This document shows positions 52,622 through 61,907 of a stretch of DNA of 64,000 nucleotides, in pieces. Source of the DNA: Brevibacterium sp. CCUG 69071 (lineage in GTDB: Bacteria; Actinomycetota; Actinomycetes; Actinomycetales; Brevibacteriaceae); assembly GCF_021023135.1 (NCBI RefSeq), contig NZ_PGFV01000002.1, positions 744,001 through 808,000 of the forward strand. Direction: 5' to 3'. Below the pieces are notes generated by a model, which made no database searches, was not told where the DNA came from, and saw only the letters and a list, made by a program, of their open reading frames with translations. Both the position numbers and the translations under genes were made by a program. The first letter of the stretch is position 1; the number at the start of each line of letters is the position of its first letter.

Positions 52622-52667
52622 TCTTCTGGTAACGAAATGATTACGACTCTGTTAAGGGATTTCTGCA

Positions 52668-53525
52668 TTGGGTAAGCACTCTTCGCCACAGCCTTCCTTC
52701 GCGAAGCAGCTCGTTCGGGATCTGACTCCCAGCAAGCGCTCGTCTGGTCGGCACTCCGCTGATGTGCCATCGACGGCGACCTCCGTTCTGGCCACCGTCA
52801 AGCAGCGTCCCGTCGTTGCCGCGATCGCCGTCCCGGCCGCCGCAACCGCCGCCGTCGTCGGTTCGACCGTGGTCATGGGACCCCCGGACACGGGCAACGT
52901 CACCACCGAGGCCGCGAACACCGCGCAGGAGCAGGCGAGTCCCTCGGCCGTGAGCCAGGATGAGATCGACGCCCAGCGCGAGAAGGCCGGCGAAGAGTAC
53001 CTCAAGGACGTCAAGGACGACCCGAAGTACAAGAACAAGTCATCGAGCAAGACCAAGCTCGAGGTCAAGACCCCGAAGCCGGAGCCGACCACCGAGTCCG
53101 CGACGAGCAAGAAGGCCGACGGCGGCAAGTCCGACGACGACTCCTCCTCCGAGGGCGGAGCCTCCGGTGACACCTCGGCGCCGCCGTGCAAGGTCTCGTC
53201 CTCGATCGAGTCCGGTCTTCTGCCCAACGCGGTCAACGGCTACCGTGCCGTGTGCGCGAAGTTCCCCGAGGTCAAGACCTTCGGCGGACGTCGTCCAGGC
53301 ACCGGTTCCGATCACAACACCGGCGAAGCCGTCGACATCATGATCACCGGTAGCACGGGTGACCGCATCTCCGACTACCTGATCAAGAATCACAAGAGCC
53401 TCAACGTCAAGTACGTGATCTGGAAGCAGCGCATCTGGATGCCGGGCAGCGGCTGGAAGGGCATGTCGGACCGCGGTTCGACCACCGCCAACCACTTCGA
53501 CCACGTGCACGCCTCCTTCAACTGA
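52668..53525 (+). CDS. Membrane-anchored D,D-carboxypeptidase-like (ARB-07466/VldE type) protein
   Basis: This 285-residue protein has a basic N-terminus, one hydrophobic segment (about residues 44-65) and a Lys/Ser/Glu-rich linker. Its C-terminal domain has CKVSSSIESGLLPNAV, VCAKFPEVKTFGGRRPG, SDHNTGEAVDIMI and HFDHVHASF. The SDH...D and HxxH-type zinc ligands resemble the M15 fold, suggesting activity on peptidoglycan peptides, possibly cell-wall growth or resuscitation-related. It starts with TTG after AAGGGA. An AT-rich promoter with GTAACA sites precedes it, unlike its housekeeping neighbours. Confidence 0.87.
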   Translation: MGKHSSPQPSFAKQLVRDLTPSKRSSGRHSADVPSTATSVLATVKQRPVVAAIAVPAAATAAVVGSTVVMGPPDTGNVTTEAANTAQEQASPSAVSQDEIDAQREKAGEEYLKDVKDDPKYKNKSSSKTKLEVKTPKPEPTTESATSKKADGGKSDDDSSSEGGASGDTSAPPCKVSSSIESGLLPNAVNGYRAVCAKFPEVKTFGGRRPGTGSDHNTGEAVDIMITGSTGDRISDYLIKNHKSLNVKYVIWKQRIWMPGSGWKGMSDRGSTTANHFDHVHASFN

Positions 53526-53538
53526 TCGTCACCATCCC

Positions 53539-54483
53539 GTGAGCGATCCTTCCCCACAGGGCGTCCTCGTCTGCGACAAGCCGCAGGGACTGAGCTCCCA
53601 CGGCGTCGTCTCACGCATCCGCCGCTGGTACGGCACCCGCAAGGTCGGTCATGCCGGCACGCTCGATCCGATGGCCGCCGGCGTGCTCGTCCTCGGCCTC
53701 GGCCGCGGGACCAAGCTGCTCGGCTACATCACGGGTGTGTCGAAAACCTATCTCGCGACGATCCGCCTCGGTGCGGCCACGCCCACCGATGACGCGGACT
53801 CCGAACCCGATCGCTTCGCCGATCCCGCCGTGCTCGCTGCGCTCACCTCCGCGAACATCGACGCGGCCATCGCCACCCTCCGCGGTCCCATCGACCAGGT
53901 GCCGAGTGCGGTCTCGGCGATCAAGGTCGACGGCAAGCGCTCCTACGCCCGGGTGCGTGCCGGGGAGGACGTCGAACTCAAGGCCCGCCGCGTCGAGATC
54001 TCCTCGTTCGAGATCCTCGACATCCGCTTCGCCGCGACCGAGGGCCACATCGATGTCGATGTCGAGGTCGACTGCTCCTCGGGCACCTACGTGCGGGCGC
54101 TGGCCCGCGATGTCGGCGAGCACCTCGGCGTCCATGGTCATCTCACCGCCCTGCGACGCACCCGGGTCGGTGCCTTCGACATCGAGGATGCCGCGACGAT
54201 TCCCGACGACCTCGATTCACCCACACCGCGACTGCTCACCCTCGCCGAGGTCGCCGCCACCCTGCTGCCGACCGTCGAAGTCGACGCCGAGGCCGCCAAG
54301 GCCCTGATGCAGGGCAAGATCGTCACCCTCGCCGAGGCTGTTGCTGCTGCCGCCGAACCGGGCGAGGCCCCGAGCGAAGAGGAGGTCGCCGTGATCTGCG
54401 GAGGCGAACTCATCTCGATCGCGAACCTGAGGGATCGTCGTTCGCTCAAATCGCTCACCGCCTTTGCCATCGACCGCGCCTAG
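53539..54483 (+). CDS. truB: tRNA pseudouridine-55 synthase TruB
   Basis: This 314-residue enzyme makes pseudouridine 55 in the T loop of tRNAs. It has LVCDKPQGLSSHGVV, the catalytic Asp in VGHAGTLDPMAAGVLV, GVSKTYLATIRLG and DCSSGTYVRALARDVG. The C-terminal PUA-like domain (from about residue 245) is diverged. GTG is the start, 13 bp after the preceding stop. In the usual order truB follows rbfA; here the cell-wall peptidase lies between. Confidence 0.95.
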   Translation: MSDPSPQGVLVCDKPQGLSSHGVVSRIRRWYGTRKVGHAGTLDPMAAGVLVLGLGRGTKLLGYITGVSKTYLATIRLGAATPTDDADSEPDRFADPAVLAALTSANIDAAIATLRGPIDQVPSAVSAIKVDGKRSYARVRAGEDVELKARRVEISSFEILDIRFAATEGHIDVDVEVDCSSGTYVRALARDVGEHLGVHGHLTALRRTRVGAFDIEDAATIPDDLDSPTPRLLTLAEVAATLLPTVEVDAEAAKALMQGKIVTLAEAVAAAAEPGEAPSEEEVAVICGGELISIANLRDRRSLKSLTAFAIDRA

Positions 54484-54497
54484 GGTACAAAGTTTCG

Positions 54498-54556
54498 CGT
54501 TGTTTTTCTCAAATACAACGAAAAGCATTGTTTCTGGGTAGGAATTCTGCTCTAAT
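54498..54556 (+). promoter_or_regulatory. Promoter/operator of the SatD-like gene, leaderless
   Basis: CGTTGT (54498-54503) and ACAACG (54515-54520) form a dyad upstream of TTGTTT (-35, 54528-54533) and TCTAAT (-10, 54551-54556), which are 17 bp apart. The expected start of transcription is the A of the ATG at 54563. The region is strikingly AT-rich for this genome. Confidence 0.6.
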
Positions 54557-54562
54557 TGACCC

Positions 54563-55216
54563 ATGTTCGTCATGACGATCGACCAACGCGGATCGCGCGC
54601 AGGCGACGATGCTGTGCCGGAGCTGCTGGCGGCGCTGGCTCGGATCGACACCGTGCGCGGCTTCCAGCGCACCATCGGCGATGAGGTCCAGGGAGTCCTC
54701 GATGACCCGGGACAGGTCGCCGAGGCGGTCCGACTGATCGCGGTCCTCACCGGCTGGCACATCGGCATCGGCATTGGAGCGGTCGAGGAACCGTTGCCCG
54801 ACTCGACCGCCGAGGCCAGGGGAGAGGCCTTCTATGCCGCCAGGCGCGCCGTCGAAGCAGCCAAGAGCGCACCCGCCCACCTCGTCGTCGCGTCCGGGGA
54901 TGAGGGGTCGGCTGGGGCCGAGGGGATGGGTGAGGAGTCCGGTGGACACCTGGGATTCGCCGAGGCGGCCCTCCGGCTGCTCGCGCGTACCCTCGATGAC
55001 CTGCGGGAGCAGTCCCGCGGCTATGTCGCATACCGACTCGACCACCCCGAGGCCACGCAAGTCGATATCGCCAAGCACTTCGCCGTCTCCCAGCAGGCCG
55101 TCTCCCGAGTCCTGTCCCAGGGCAGCGCCGAGATCGTCGCCGGCGCCCGTGCACTCTCGGCCCATCATCTCGGACTCGCGGCTCGTGTCAGTGGTGCGGG
55201 GCACAATAATGGCTGA
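54563..55216 (+). CDS. SatD-like protein with C-terminal helix-turn-helix
   Basis: This 217-residue protein has the SatD-like N-terminal pattern: TIDQRGSRAGDD, FQRTIGDEVQGVLDD, WHIGIGIGAVEEPLP and GEAFYAARRAVEAA. It ends in a helix-turn-helix, ATQVDIAKHFAVSQQAVSRVLSQG. SatD was described in streptococci in an acid-tolerance operon; the biochemical role is unknown. The HTH and the dyad in its own promoter suggest autoregulation (inference). A membrane-protein gene follows, a pairing also seen for SatD/SatE. Confidence 0.75.
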   Translation: MFVMTIDQRGSRAGDDAVPELLAALARIDTVRGFQRTIGDEVQGVLDDPGQVAEAVRLIAVLTGWHIGIGIGAVEEPLPDSTAEARGEAFYAARRAVEAAKSAPAHLVVASGDEGSAGAEGMGEESGGHLGFAEAALRLLARTLDDLREQSRGYVAYRLDHPEATQVDIAKHFAVSQQAVSRVLSQGSAEIVAGARALSAHHLGLAARVSGAGHNNG

Positions 55217-55327
55217 GGGGCACAACGATGGATGGGCCCAATCGCGAGTGGGGTCCTCGCCATGGGTGCGGGCCCAATCTCGAGTGAGGGACTCAACCAT
55301 GAGTGAGAGCCTCAACCATGGGTGAGG
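55201..55327 (+). repeat. Seven degenerate 18-bp tandem repeats
   Basis: Units of 17-18 bp begin at 55201, 55219, 55236, 55254, 55272, 55290 and 55310. Examples are GCCCAATCTCGAGTGAGG (55272) and CCTCAACCATGGGTGAGG (55310). They run from the last codons of the SatD-like gene to 37 bp before the next start. Neighbouring units differ at several bases, and odd and even types alternate (GCCCAAT versus TCCTCGCC/CTCAACC). Confidence 0.75.
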
Positions 55328-55363
55328 GAGACGCACGGGGAGAGAGCGGACGGAGGATGAGGA

Positions 55364-55735
55364 ATGTGGTCTGAGGTGCTCGTTGCGGTTCTCGCCGCCC
55401 TCGTCGCCGCACTGATCGGCTGGCCGCTGGTTCCGCTGTTCCTGCGGATGACCCATGGCGGACCCGGCACCAAGCCGAGTGTGACCGGCAGCGAGGACAT
55501 CGAGGTGCTCCGCGGGGGCATGTGGATCGGCATCGTCGAACGCGCCCTCATCGCCGGAGCCATCGTCCTCGGCCGCCCCGAGCTCATGGCCGTCGTCGTC
55601 GCGATCAAAGGCCTCGGCCGGTTCGCCGAGATCAAGTCCTCGTCCGCGGCCGGTGAACGTTTCATCATCGGTACCTTCGTCTCGATCGCCATCGCCGCCC
55701 TGGCCGGGGTCATCGGCTGGGCGATCGTCGTATGA
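55364..55735 (+). CDS. Small membrane protein paired with the SatD-like gene
   Basis: This 123-residue protein has about three transmembrane segments (residues 3-25, 50-75 and 100-122) and the motif WIGIVERALIAGAIVLGRPE followed by AIKGLGRFAEI and ERFIIGTFVS. This pattern occurs in small membrane proteins next to SatD-like genes; its function is unknown. GGAGGATGAGG precedes the ATG. Confidence 0.78.
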   Translation: MWSEVLVAVLAALVAALIGWPLVPLFLRMTHGGPGTKPSVTGSEDIEVLRGGMWIGIVERALIAGAIVLGRPELMAVVVAIKGLGRFAEIKSSSAAGERFIIGTFVSIAIAALAGVIGWAIVV

Positions 55736-55769
55736 ATCGTCCGGTTAGCACCCACGTTCTCCTCTGCGT

Positions 55770-55775
55770 TAATCT
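55770..55775 (+). promoter_or_regulatory. -10 box for ribF
   Basis: TAATCT lies 30 bp before the ribF GTG, upstream of the GGAAGGAG-type RBS. Confidence 0.4.
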
Positions 55776-55805
55776 GATTCGGTGCACGGAAGGAGCGAGC
55801 CTGGG

Positions 55806-56744
55806 GTGAAGGTTTATCACGGACTGAGTGAGGTCGGGACCGACGATGTCGGCACCGTCGTCACACTCGGCAACTTCGACGGCGTCCACCGTGGTCACCA
55901 GATGGTTCTGCAGGCCGTCGCGGCGATCGCCCGTGAAGAGGACCTGCGCTCGGTGGCGATGACCTTCGACCCGCATCCGCGCACCGTCCACCGCCCGAGC
56001 GATCCGACGCTGATGATCACGAGCACGAGCCAGAAGGCCGAGCTCATCGCGGCCACCGGCATCGACGCGCTGCTCGTCCAGCCCTACGACCTCGACTTCG
56101 CCGCACAGTCGGCAGAGGACTTCGTGCGCAGCTACTTCGTCGAAGCCCTGCATTCGCGGATCGTCGTCGTCGGCGAGGACGTCCGCTTCGGCAAGGACAA
56201 CGAAGGCACCATCGACACACTGCGCAGCCTCGGCGAGCAATACGGCTTCCGGACCGAGACGATCGAGGAGGTCGGACGCGGGGGTCGCTACTCCTCGTCA
56301 CGGATCCGTGAGCAGATCGTCTCCGGCGGCGTCGCCGAGGCGGCCGATCAGCTGGGCCGCTACCACCGCGTCGAAGGCACTGTCGTCCACGGCGATGCGC
56401 GCGGACGTGACCTCGGATTTCCCACGGCCAACCTGTCCGAGGACGCCGAGGGGCTCGTGCCCTCCGACGGCGTCTACGCGGGCTGGGCCAGCTTCTCCGG
56501 AGAGGACCAGCCCTACCCGGCCGCGATCTCGGTGGGCACGAACCCGACCTTCCAGGGGTGCAGCCGCCGTGTCGAGGCCTATGTGCTCGACAAGGAGTTC
56601 GGGGAGTTCGACGTCTACGATCGCCATATGAGCATCGAGTTCGTCACCCGCATCCGCGGCCAAGTGGCCTTCACCGGGATGGACGACCTCATCGTGCAGA
56701 TGCACGAGGACATCGCCGATGTGCGCGAGGTCCTGCACACCTGA
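55806..56744 (+). CDS. ribF: Bifunctional riboflavin kinase/FMN adenylyltransferase
   Basis: This 312-residue enzyme makes FMN and FAD. The N-terminal FAD synthetase half has VVTLGNFDGVHRGHQ, TFDPHPRTVH and GRYSSSRIREQIVSG. The C-terminal flavokinase half has GRDLGFPTANL, GVYAGWASF and EAYVLDKEFGEFDVYD. GTG at 55806 follows GGAAGGAGCGAG and gives the usual N-terminus. It ends just ahead of rpsO. Confidence 0.95.
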   Translation: MKVYHGLSEVGTDDVGTVVTLGNFDGVHRGHQMVLQAVAAIAREEDLRSVAMTFDPHPRTVHRPSDPTLMITSTSQKAELIAATGIDALLVQPYDLDFAAQSAEDFVRSYFVEALHSRIVVVGEDVRFGKDNEGTIDTLRSLGEQYGFRTETIEEVGRGGRYSSSRIREQIVSGGVAEAADQLGRYHRVEGTVVHGDARGRDLGFPTANLSEDAEGLVPSDGVYAGWASFSGEDQPYPAAISVGTNPTFQGCSRRVEAYVLDKEFGEFDVYDRHMSIEFVTRIRGQVAFTGMDDLIVQMHEDIADVREVLHT

Positions 56745-56836
56745 TAAACTGAACACTGCCGTTTTCACCGGCCGCGGTTCCATAGTGCCCAGACTGACAG
56801 GTCTGCGCGCCGCGCAACGATCACAAGGAGAAGTCC

Positions 56837-57106
56837 ATGGCTCTCAGCACTGCCGAAAAGCAGGAAGTCATCAAGGAATATGCAACTCACGAGGGCGACA
56901 CCGGTTCTCCCGAGGTCCAGGTTGCGCTGCTTACCCGCCGGATCACCGAGCTCACCGAGCACTTCAAGGATCACAAGCACGACCACCACTCGCGTCGTGG
57001 CCTGCTGCTGCTCGTCGGCCAGCGTCGCCGGATGCTCAAGTACCTGCAGCGCGTCGACATCGAGCGCTACCGTGCGCTGATCAAGCGCCTCGGCCTGCGC
57101 CGCTGA
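56837..57106 (+). CDS. rpsO: 30S ribosomal protein S15
   Basis: This 89-residue helical protein organises the central domain of 16S r[40 protein letters not shown] and [11 protein letters not shown] are diagnostic. CAAGGAGAA precedes the ATG. A terminator and a pnp promoter follow, so rpsO and pnp can be expressed separately. Confidence 0.97.
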   Translation: MALSTAEKQEVIKEYATHEGDTGSPEVQVALLTRRITELTEHFKDHKHDHHSRRGLLLLVGQRRRMLKYLQRVDIERYRALIKRLGLRR

Positions 57107-57195
57107 TTCTTCCTTCGGCCCGGGTCCGCCCGACCGAACGGAGACTCGCAGAACTGATCGGCTGACCCGATCTGGGCTGCACCGCAGTCGAAACG

Positions 57196-57223
57196 AAGCG
57201 TCCCACCTGCGGGTGGGGCGCTT
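57196..57223 (+). terminator. Intrinsic terminator after rpsO
   Basis: AAGCG-T-CCCACC (57196-57207) pairs with GGTGGG-G-CGCTT (57212-57223) around TGCG, with a T-G pair in the stem, and TTCG follows. Confidence 0.75.
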
Positions 57224-57237
57224 TCGTGCATCTGCGG

Positions 57238-57243
57238 TAGACT
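57238..57243 (+). promoter_or_regulatory. -10 box TAGACT for pnp
   Basis: TAGACT occurs 15 bp after the rpsO terminator and about 230 bp before the pnp start. Confidence 0.45.
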
Positions 57244-57471
57244 TCGAGGTGGACAATCAGGACATGGACGTTTCGGTCTTCGGTAGTGGCCTCCGGAGGA
57301 TTGCGCGAGTTCGATCGCCGGTTCCGTGGGCCCCGATCGATGACCGGCTTGGATCCATGGATTGTCCATGCCGATATCCCGCCGGATCGCACAGGACGAC
57401 AGCCCTCGCACGACGGGGGCGTGCCTCATGTCTCGAGGACGTCCGCGCGCCGGCACAGACTAGGAGAATAC

Positions 57472-59694
57472 GTGGGACTCAACCCTGAATCCACCGCAGC
57501 GCACATTGACAATGGCAGCTACGGTTCACACACCATCCGCTTCGAAACGGGCCGACTGGCCCAGCAGGCCGCCGGTTCGGCCGTCGCCTACCTCGACGAC
57601 GAGACCATGCTCTTCTCTGCCACCTCGGCAGGTAAGAGCCCTCGCGAAGGCTTCGACTTCTTCCCCCTGACCGTGGACGTCGAGGAGCGCATGTACGCTG
57701 CCGGACGCATCCCCGGATCGTTCTTCCGCCGCGAAGCCCGCCCCTCGACCGACGCGGTGCTGACCTGCCGCCTCATCGACCGTCCGCTGCGCCCCTCGTT
57801 CGTCAAGGGACTGCGCAACGAGGTCCAGGTCGTCGTCACCGTGATGTCGGTCCACCCCGACCACATCTACGACGCACTGGCCATCAACGCCGCATCGATG
57901 TCGACCCAGCTCTCCGGTCTGCCGTTCTCCGGCCCGATCGGCGGCGTGCGCATCGCCCTCATCGACGGCCAGTGGGTCGCCTTCCCGAACCACTCGCAGC
58001 TCGACGACGCCGTGTTCAACATGGTCGTCGCCGGTCGAGTCGTCGGTGACGACGTCGCCATCATGATGGTCGAGGCCGAAGCCACCGACAACGCCATCGA
58101 CCGGATCAAGACCGGTGCCCCCGCTCCGACCGAAGAGATCGTCGCCGAGGGACTCGAGGCCGCCAAGCCGTTCATCAGCGAACTCTGCCGCGCGCAGCAG
58201 GAGCTGGCCGACCGGGCCGCGAAGCCCACCGTCGAATTCCCCGTCTTCAAGGACTACGAGGACGATGTCTACGAGGCCGTGAAGGAACTCGCCGAGGCCA
58301 AGCAGACCGCGAACTTCCAGATCGCTGACAAGCAGGAGCGCGAGGCCGCCGGCAGCGAACTCCTCAACGAACTCTTCGACAAGCTCGGCGAACGCTTCGT
58401 CGGCCGTGAGAAGGAGATCGCCGGTGCGCTCAACGCTCTGACCAAGCAGGTCGTGCGCAAGCGCATCCTCACCGAGCAGATCCGCATCGACGGCCGCGGC
58501 CTGAAGGACATCCGTCCGTTGACCGCGGAGACCAATGTCATCCCGCGTGTCCACGGTTCGGCGATCTTCGAGCGCGGAGAGACCCAGATCCTGGGCATCA
58601 CCACGCTCAACATGCTCAAGCTCGAGCAGCAGATCGACTCGCTCTCACCGGTGACGTCCAAGCGCTACATGCACCACTACAACTTCCCGCCCTACTCGGT
58701 CGGCGAGACCGGTCGTGTGGGCAGCCCTAAGCGCCGCGAGATCGGCCACGGTGCGCTGGCAGAACGTGCCCTCGTGCCCGTCCTGCCCAAGCGCGAGGAC
58801 TTCCCCTACGCGATCCGTGAGGTCTCCGAGGCCCTCGGGTCCAACGGTTCGACTTCGATGGGTTCGGTCTGCGCCTCGACGCTGGCCATGCTCTCCGCCG
58901 GTGTGCCGCTGCAGGCTCCCGTGGCCGGCATTGCCATGGGACTCGTCTCCGACGTCATCTCCACCGACCAGGGCGAGCAGACCGCATACGCGGCTCTGAC
59001 CGACATCCTCGGCGCCGAAGACGCCTTCGGCGACATGGACTTCAAGGTCGCCGGTACGCGTGACTTCATCACCGCGATCCAGCTCGACACCAAGCTCGAC
59101 GGCCTTCCCGCCTCGGTGCTCGGTGCCGCACTGAAGCAGGCCCGTGAGGCCCGCATGGTCATCCTCGACGTCATCGCCGAGGCCATCGACGCTCCCGCCG
59201 AGATGGCCCCGACGGCACCGCGGATCATCTCCGTGAATATCCCCGTCGACAAGATCGGTGAGGTCATCGGGCCCAAGGGCAAGATGATCAACCAGATCCA
59301 GGAGGACACCGGAGCCGACATCAGCATCGAGGACGACGGCACCGTGCTCATCGGCGCCACCGACGGACCGGCCGCCGAGGCCGCCCGCTCGATGATCAAT
59401 GCGATCGCGAACCCGCAGGTCCCCGAGGTCGGCGAACGCTACCTCGGCACCGTGGTCAAGACAATGAGCTTCGGCGCATTCGTGTCCCTGACCCCGGGCA
59501 AGGACGGACTGCTGCACATCTCCGAGCTGCGCAAGCTCAACGATGGCAAGCGCGTCGAGGACGTCGAAGACGTCGTCGGTGTGGGCCAGAAGGTCCAGGT
59601 CGAGATCACCAAGATCGACGACCGCGGCAAGCTCTCGCTGGCTCCCGTGACCGACGATGATGACGCCGAGACCGAAGAGGACTCAGACAACTGA
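57472..59694 (+). CDS. pnp: Polyribonucleotide nucleotidyltransferase (PNPase)
   Basis: This 740-residue 3'-5' phosphorolytic exonuclease degrades RNA and, in actinobacteria, may also add tails. Two RNase PH domains are seen ([20 protein letters not shown] first, [11 protein letters not shown] and [14 protein letters not shown] second). They are followed by a KH domain with [20 protein letters not shown] and an S1 domain, [20 protein letters not shown] at 57472 follows AGGAGAATAC. An acidic tail ends the protein and overlaps the probable start of the M16 gene. Confidence 0.97.
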   Translation: MGLNPESTAAHIDNGSYGSHTIRFETGRLAQQAAGSAVAYLDDETMLFSATSAGKSPREGFDFFPLTVDVEERMYAAGRIPGSFFRREARPSTDAVLTCRLIDRPLRPSFVKGLRNEVQVVVTVMSVHPDHIYDALAINAASMSTQLSGLPFSGPIGGVRIALIDGQWVAFPNHSQLDDAVFNMVVAGRVVGDDVAIMMVEAEATDNAIDRIKTGAPAPTEEIVAEGLEAAKPFISELCRAQQELADRAAKPTVEFPVFKDYEDDVYEAVKELAEAKQTANFQIADKQEREAAGSELLNELFDKLGERFVGREKEIAGALNALTKQVVRKRILTEQIRIDGRGLKDIRPLTAETNVIPRVHGSAIFERGETQILGITTLNMLKLEQQIDSLSPVTSKRYMHHYNFPPYSVGETGRVGSPKRREIGHGALAERALVPVLPKREDFPYAIREVSEALGSNGSTSMGSVCASTLAMLSAGVPLQAPVAGIAMGLVSDVISTDQGEQTAYAALTDILGAEDAFGDMDFKVAGTRDFITAIQLDTKLDGLPASVLGAALKQAREARMVILDVIAEAIDAPAEMAPTAPRIISVNIPVDKIGEVIGPKGKMINQIQEDTGADISIEDDGTVLIGATDGPAAEAARSMINAIANPQVPEVGERYLGTVVKTMSFGAFVSLTPGKDGLLHISELRKLNDGKRVEDVEDVVGVGQKVQVEITKIDDRGKLSLAPVTDDDDAETEEDSDN

Positions 59695-61070
59695 TTCTCA
59701 GCGATTCTCACACCGGGGAGGGCAGCCGAATCGATCGGTCTGTCCTCCCCGGTGGTTTGACGGTGACCACCGAACACATGCCCGGGCTGGCCTCGGAGAC
59801 GATTGGCATCTGGGTGGCGGCGGGCTCGCGCGACGAGTCCGCCGAGACCGCAGGGTCGACGCACTTCCTCGAGCACATGCTGTTCAAGGGCACGAGGACC
59901 AAGGACGCGAAGTCGATCGCCGCGGCCTTCGATCGCACGGGCGGTGACTCGAATGCCATCACGGCCAAGGAGCTCACCTGCTACTACTCACGCTGCCTCG
60001 TCACCGACCTGACCGGGATCACGGCGCTGCTGCTCGACATGGTCTCGAACTCCAGCCTCGACGTCGATGAGTTCGAACGCGAACGCGGAGTGATCATCGA
60101 AGAGCTCGCGATGTCGTCGGATGACCCCGGCGACGTGCTCTTCGACGACTTCGACAAGCTCGTCTTCGGCGAGCATCCTCTGGCTCGGCCGGTGGGAGCG
60201 ACGAAGGACCAGATCCGGGTTCTCGGCCATCACACGCTGCTCGAGCACTACGAGAACACCTATGTCCCGCCGCGGCTGGTCATCGCCGCCGCCGGCGGTG
60301 CCAGCCATGCCGAGGTGCTGAGCATGGTCGACGATGCCCTCGCCGAGGCGGGGCTCGGGTCCCGCTCCGAGATCTGGTCGCCCAGCCGGCTGGGTTCGGT
60401 CGAGGGTGCCGGCGCGCTGCTGCGGCCGTCCGATGAGAAGGTCCACGGTTCCCACGCCGGGGCGCACCTGGCCGGGGCGAAGCGGGAAGCACCGAACTTC
60501 ACTGCCGGCAGATCCCACACGATTAAGGACACCGAACAGCTGGGCGTGCTGCTCGGCTGCGAAGGCCTTGAGGAGGGACATCCCGACCGGTTCGTCTACT
60601 CGGTGCTGCTGACGATGCTCGGCGGTGGGATGTCCTCGAGGCTGTTCCAGAGCGTGCGCGAGGAGCGGGGGCTGGCCTATGCGGTCAACTGCGTGGCCAG
60701 TCAGTTCACGGACTTCGGCACCTTCGGCATCTATGCCGGCTGCACGGCCGAGAACGCGCAGGCCGTCGTCGATCTCGCACTGACCGAATGGGAGCGGCTG
60801 GCACAGACCGCACCGAGCCGGGCAGAACTCGACGAGATCGTCTCTCAGCTCTCGGGATCGATGGTCCTCGGCCTCGAATCCTCGGCGGCGCGGATGAATC
60901 GGCTCGCCAGGTCCGAGATCTTCGGGCTCCCGCTCGAGGATCCCTTCGACCTCATCGAACGCGTCCGCTCGGTCACCGCCGAACAGGTGAGCACTATGGC
61001 CGGCGAACTGTTCTCCCGTCCCCGGGCGCTGTCCCTGGTCGGCCCGGACGCTCGCGTCGACCTGCCCTGA
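59691..61070 (+). CDS. M16 family zinc metallopeptidase
   Basis: This protease of the mitochondrial-processing-peptidase/PqqL family has the inverted zinc motif HFLEH and a downstream Glu in the [12 protein letters not shown] region. The C-terminal M16 half has [20 protein letters not shown], typical of the family. Homology reaches upstream to [17 protein letters not shown], which precedes the TTG at 59757. No ATG, GTG or TTG exists in frame before it, but CTG at 59691 overlaps the pnp stop as CTGA and has AGAGGA nine bases upstream. I place the start there; TTG 59757 would remove the first strand. pnp-M16 is the standard actinobacterial pair. Confidence 0.85.
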   Translation: MILSDSHTGEGSRIDRSVLPGGLTVTTEHMPGLASETIGIWVAAGSRDESAETAGSTHFLEHMLFKGTRTKDAKSIAAAFDRTGGDSNAITAKELTCYYSRCLVTDLTGITALLLDMVSNSSLDVDEFERERGVIIEELAMSSDDPGDVLFDDFDKLVFGEHPLARPVGATKDQIRVLGHHTLLEHYENTYVPPRLVIAAAGGASHAEVLSMVDDALAEAGLGSRSEIWSPSRLGSVEGAGALLRPSDEKVHGSHAGAHLAGAKREAPNFTAGRSHTIKDTEQLGVLLGCEGLEEGHPDRFVYSVLLTMLGGGMSSRLFQSVREERGLAYAVNCVASQFTDFGTFGIYAGCTAENAQAVVDLALTEWERLAQTAPSRAELDEIVSQLSGSMVLGLESSAARMNRLARSEIFGLPLEDPFDLIERVRSVTAEQVSTMAGELFSRPRALSLVGPDARVDLP

Positions 61071-61276
61071 GGTCGGACAGCCGGGCTCTGCGCGGAGGCC
61101 CCGAGGCGGGATCATGTCCATCCGGGCGCGAGGCCCGTGCCGACCTTTTCCGTTGTCACTTTGCGTAACCTGGAATAGGCCCGGCACATGCCTTGTTGTC
61201 CGAGATGAGGCCCTGATATAGGGTCGAAACGAAGCCGCCGACCTGGCGGACATCAATTCTCATCAGGAGGAATCTC

Positions 61277-61903
61277 ATGGCTGAGCAGTACACCCTTCCG
61301 GAACTGCCCTACGACTACTCCGCTCTTGAGCCGCATATCTCGGCTCGCATCATGGAGCTGCACCACGACAAGCACCACGCCACCTACGTCAAGGGCGCCA
61401 ACACCGCCGTCGAGCAGCTGGCCGAGGCCCGCGAGTCCGGCAACCTGGCGAACGTCCCGAAGCTGACCCGCGATCTCGCGTTCAACCTCGGCGGACACGT
61501 CAACCACTCGATCTTCTGGAACAACCTGTCCCCGGACGGCGGCGACAAGCCGGTCGGTGAACTCGCAGCGGCCATCGATGACCAGTTCGGTTCCTTCGAC
61601 AAGTTCCGTGAGCACTTCACCACCGCAGCCACCACGATCCAGGGCTCCGGCTGGGCCGTGCTCGTCTACGATCAGCTCGGTGGAAACCTCTTCATCGAAC
61701 AGCTCAAGGACCAGCAGTCCGACGTCCAGCTCGGCGGCACCCCCGTCCTGCAGCTCGACATGTGGGAGCACGCCTTCTACCTCGACTACCAGAACGTCAA
61801 GCCTGACTACGTCAAGGCCTGGTGGAACATCGTCAACTGGGCAGACGCCGGCGCACGCTTCGACCGTGCCGTCGCTCAGACCAAGGGCCTCCTCCTCGGC
61901 TGA
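61277..61903 (+). CDS. sodA: Superoxide dismutase, Mn/Fe type
   Basis: This 208-residue enzyme removes superoxide. Metal ligands are visible: His in [12 protein letters not shown], His in [11 protein letters not shown], and Asp and His in [32 protein letters not shown] and [12 protein letters not shown] complete the family pattern. Mn is more likely than Fe by resemblance to other actinobacterial enzymes, but cambialism cannot be excluded. TCAGGAGGA precedes the ATG. It interrupts the usual M16-dapB order together with the next gene. Confidence 0.95.
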   Translation: MAEQYTLPELPYDYSALEPHISARIMELHHDKHHATYVKGANTAVEQLAEARESGNLANVPKLTRDLAFNLGGHVNHSIFWNNLSPDGGDKPVGELAAAIDDQFGSFDKFREHFTTAATTIQGSGWAVLVYDQLGGNLFIEQLKDQQSDVQLGGTPVLQLDMWEHAFYLDYQNVKPDYVKAWWNIVNWADAGARFDRAVAQTKGLLLG

Positions 61904-61907
61904 CCCT

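Larger units (their letters stand above)
57107..57471 (+). other. rpsO-pnp intergenic region and pnp leader
   Basis: This 365-bp stretch has no gene. It holds the rpsO terminator, a TAGACT box and a leader of about 225 nt before pnp, with the palindrome ATCCATGGAT near 57353 and several GC-rich dyads. PNPase leaders are commonly targets of autoregulation through hairpin processing; nothing more specific can be read here. Confidence 0.6.

Noticed and set aside
52561-52667. Riboswitch (c-di-AMP type) upstream of the cell-wall peptidase gene
   Set aside because: The leader after the -10 box is only about 40 nt and lacks the conserved core of such riboswitches. Promoter and operator sites explain the region better.
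55201-55327. CRISPR array
   Set aside because: Units are directly adjacent with no spacers, are degenerate, and no cas genes are present. The same holds for the other 18-bp arrays.
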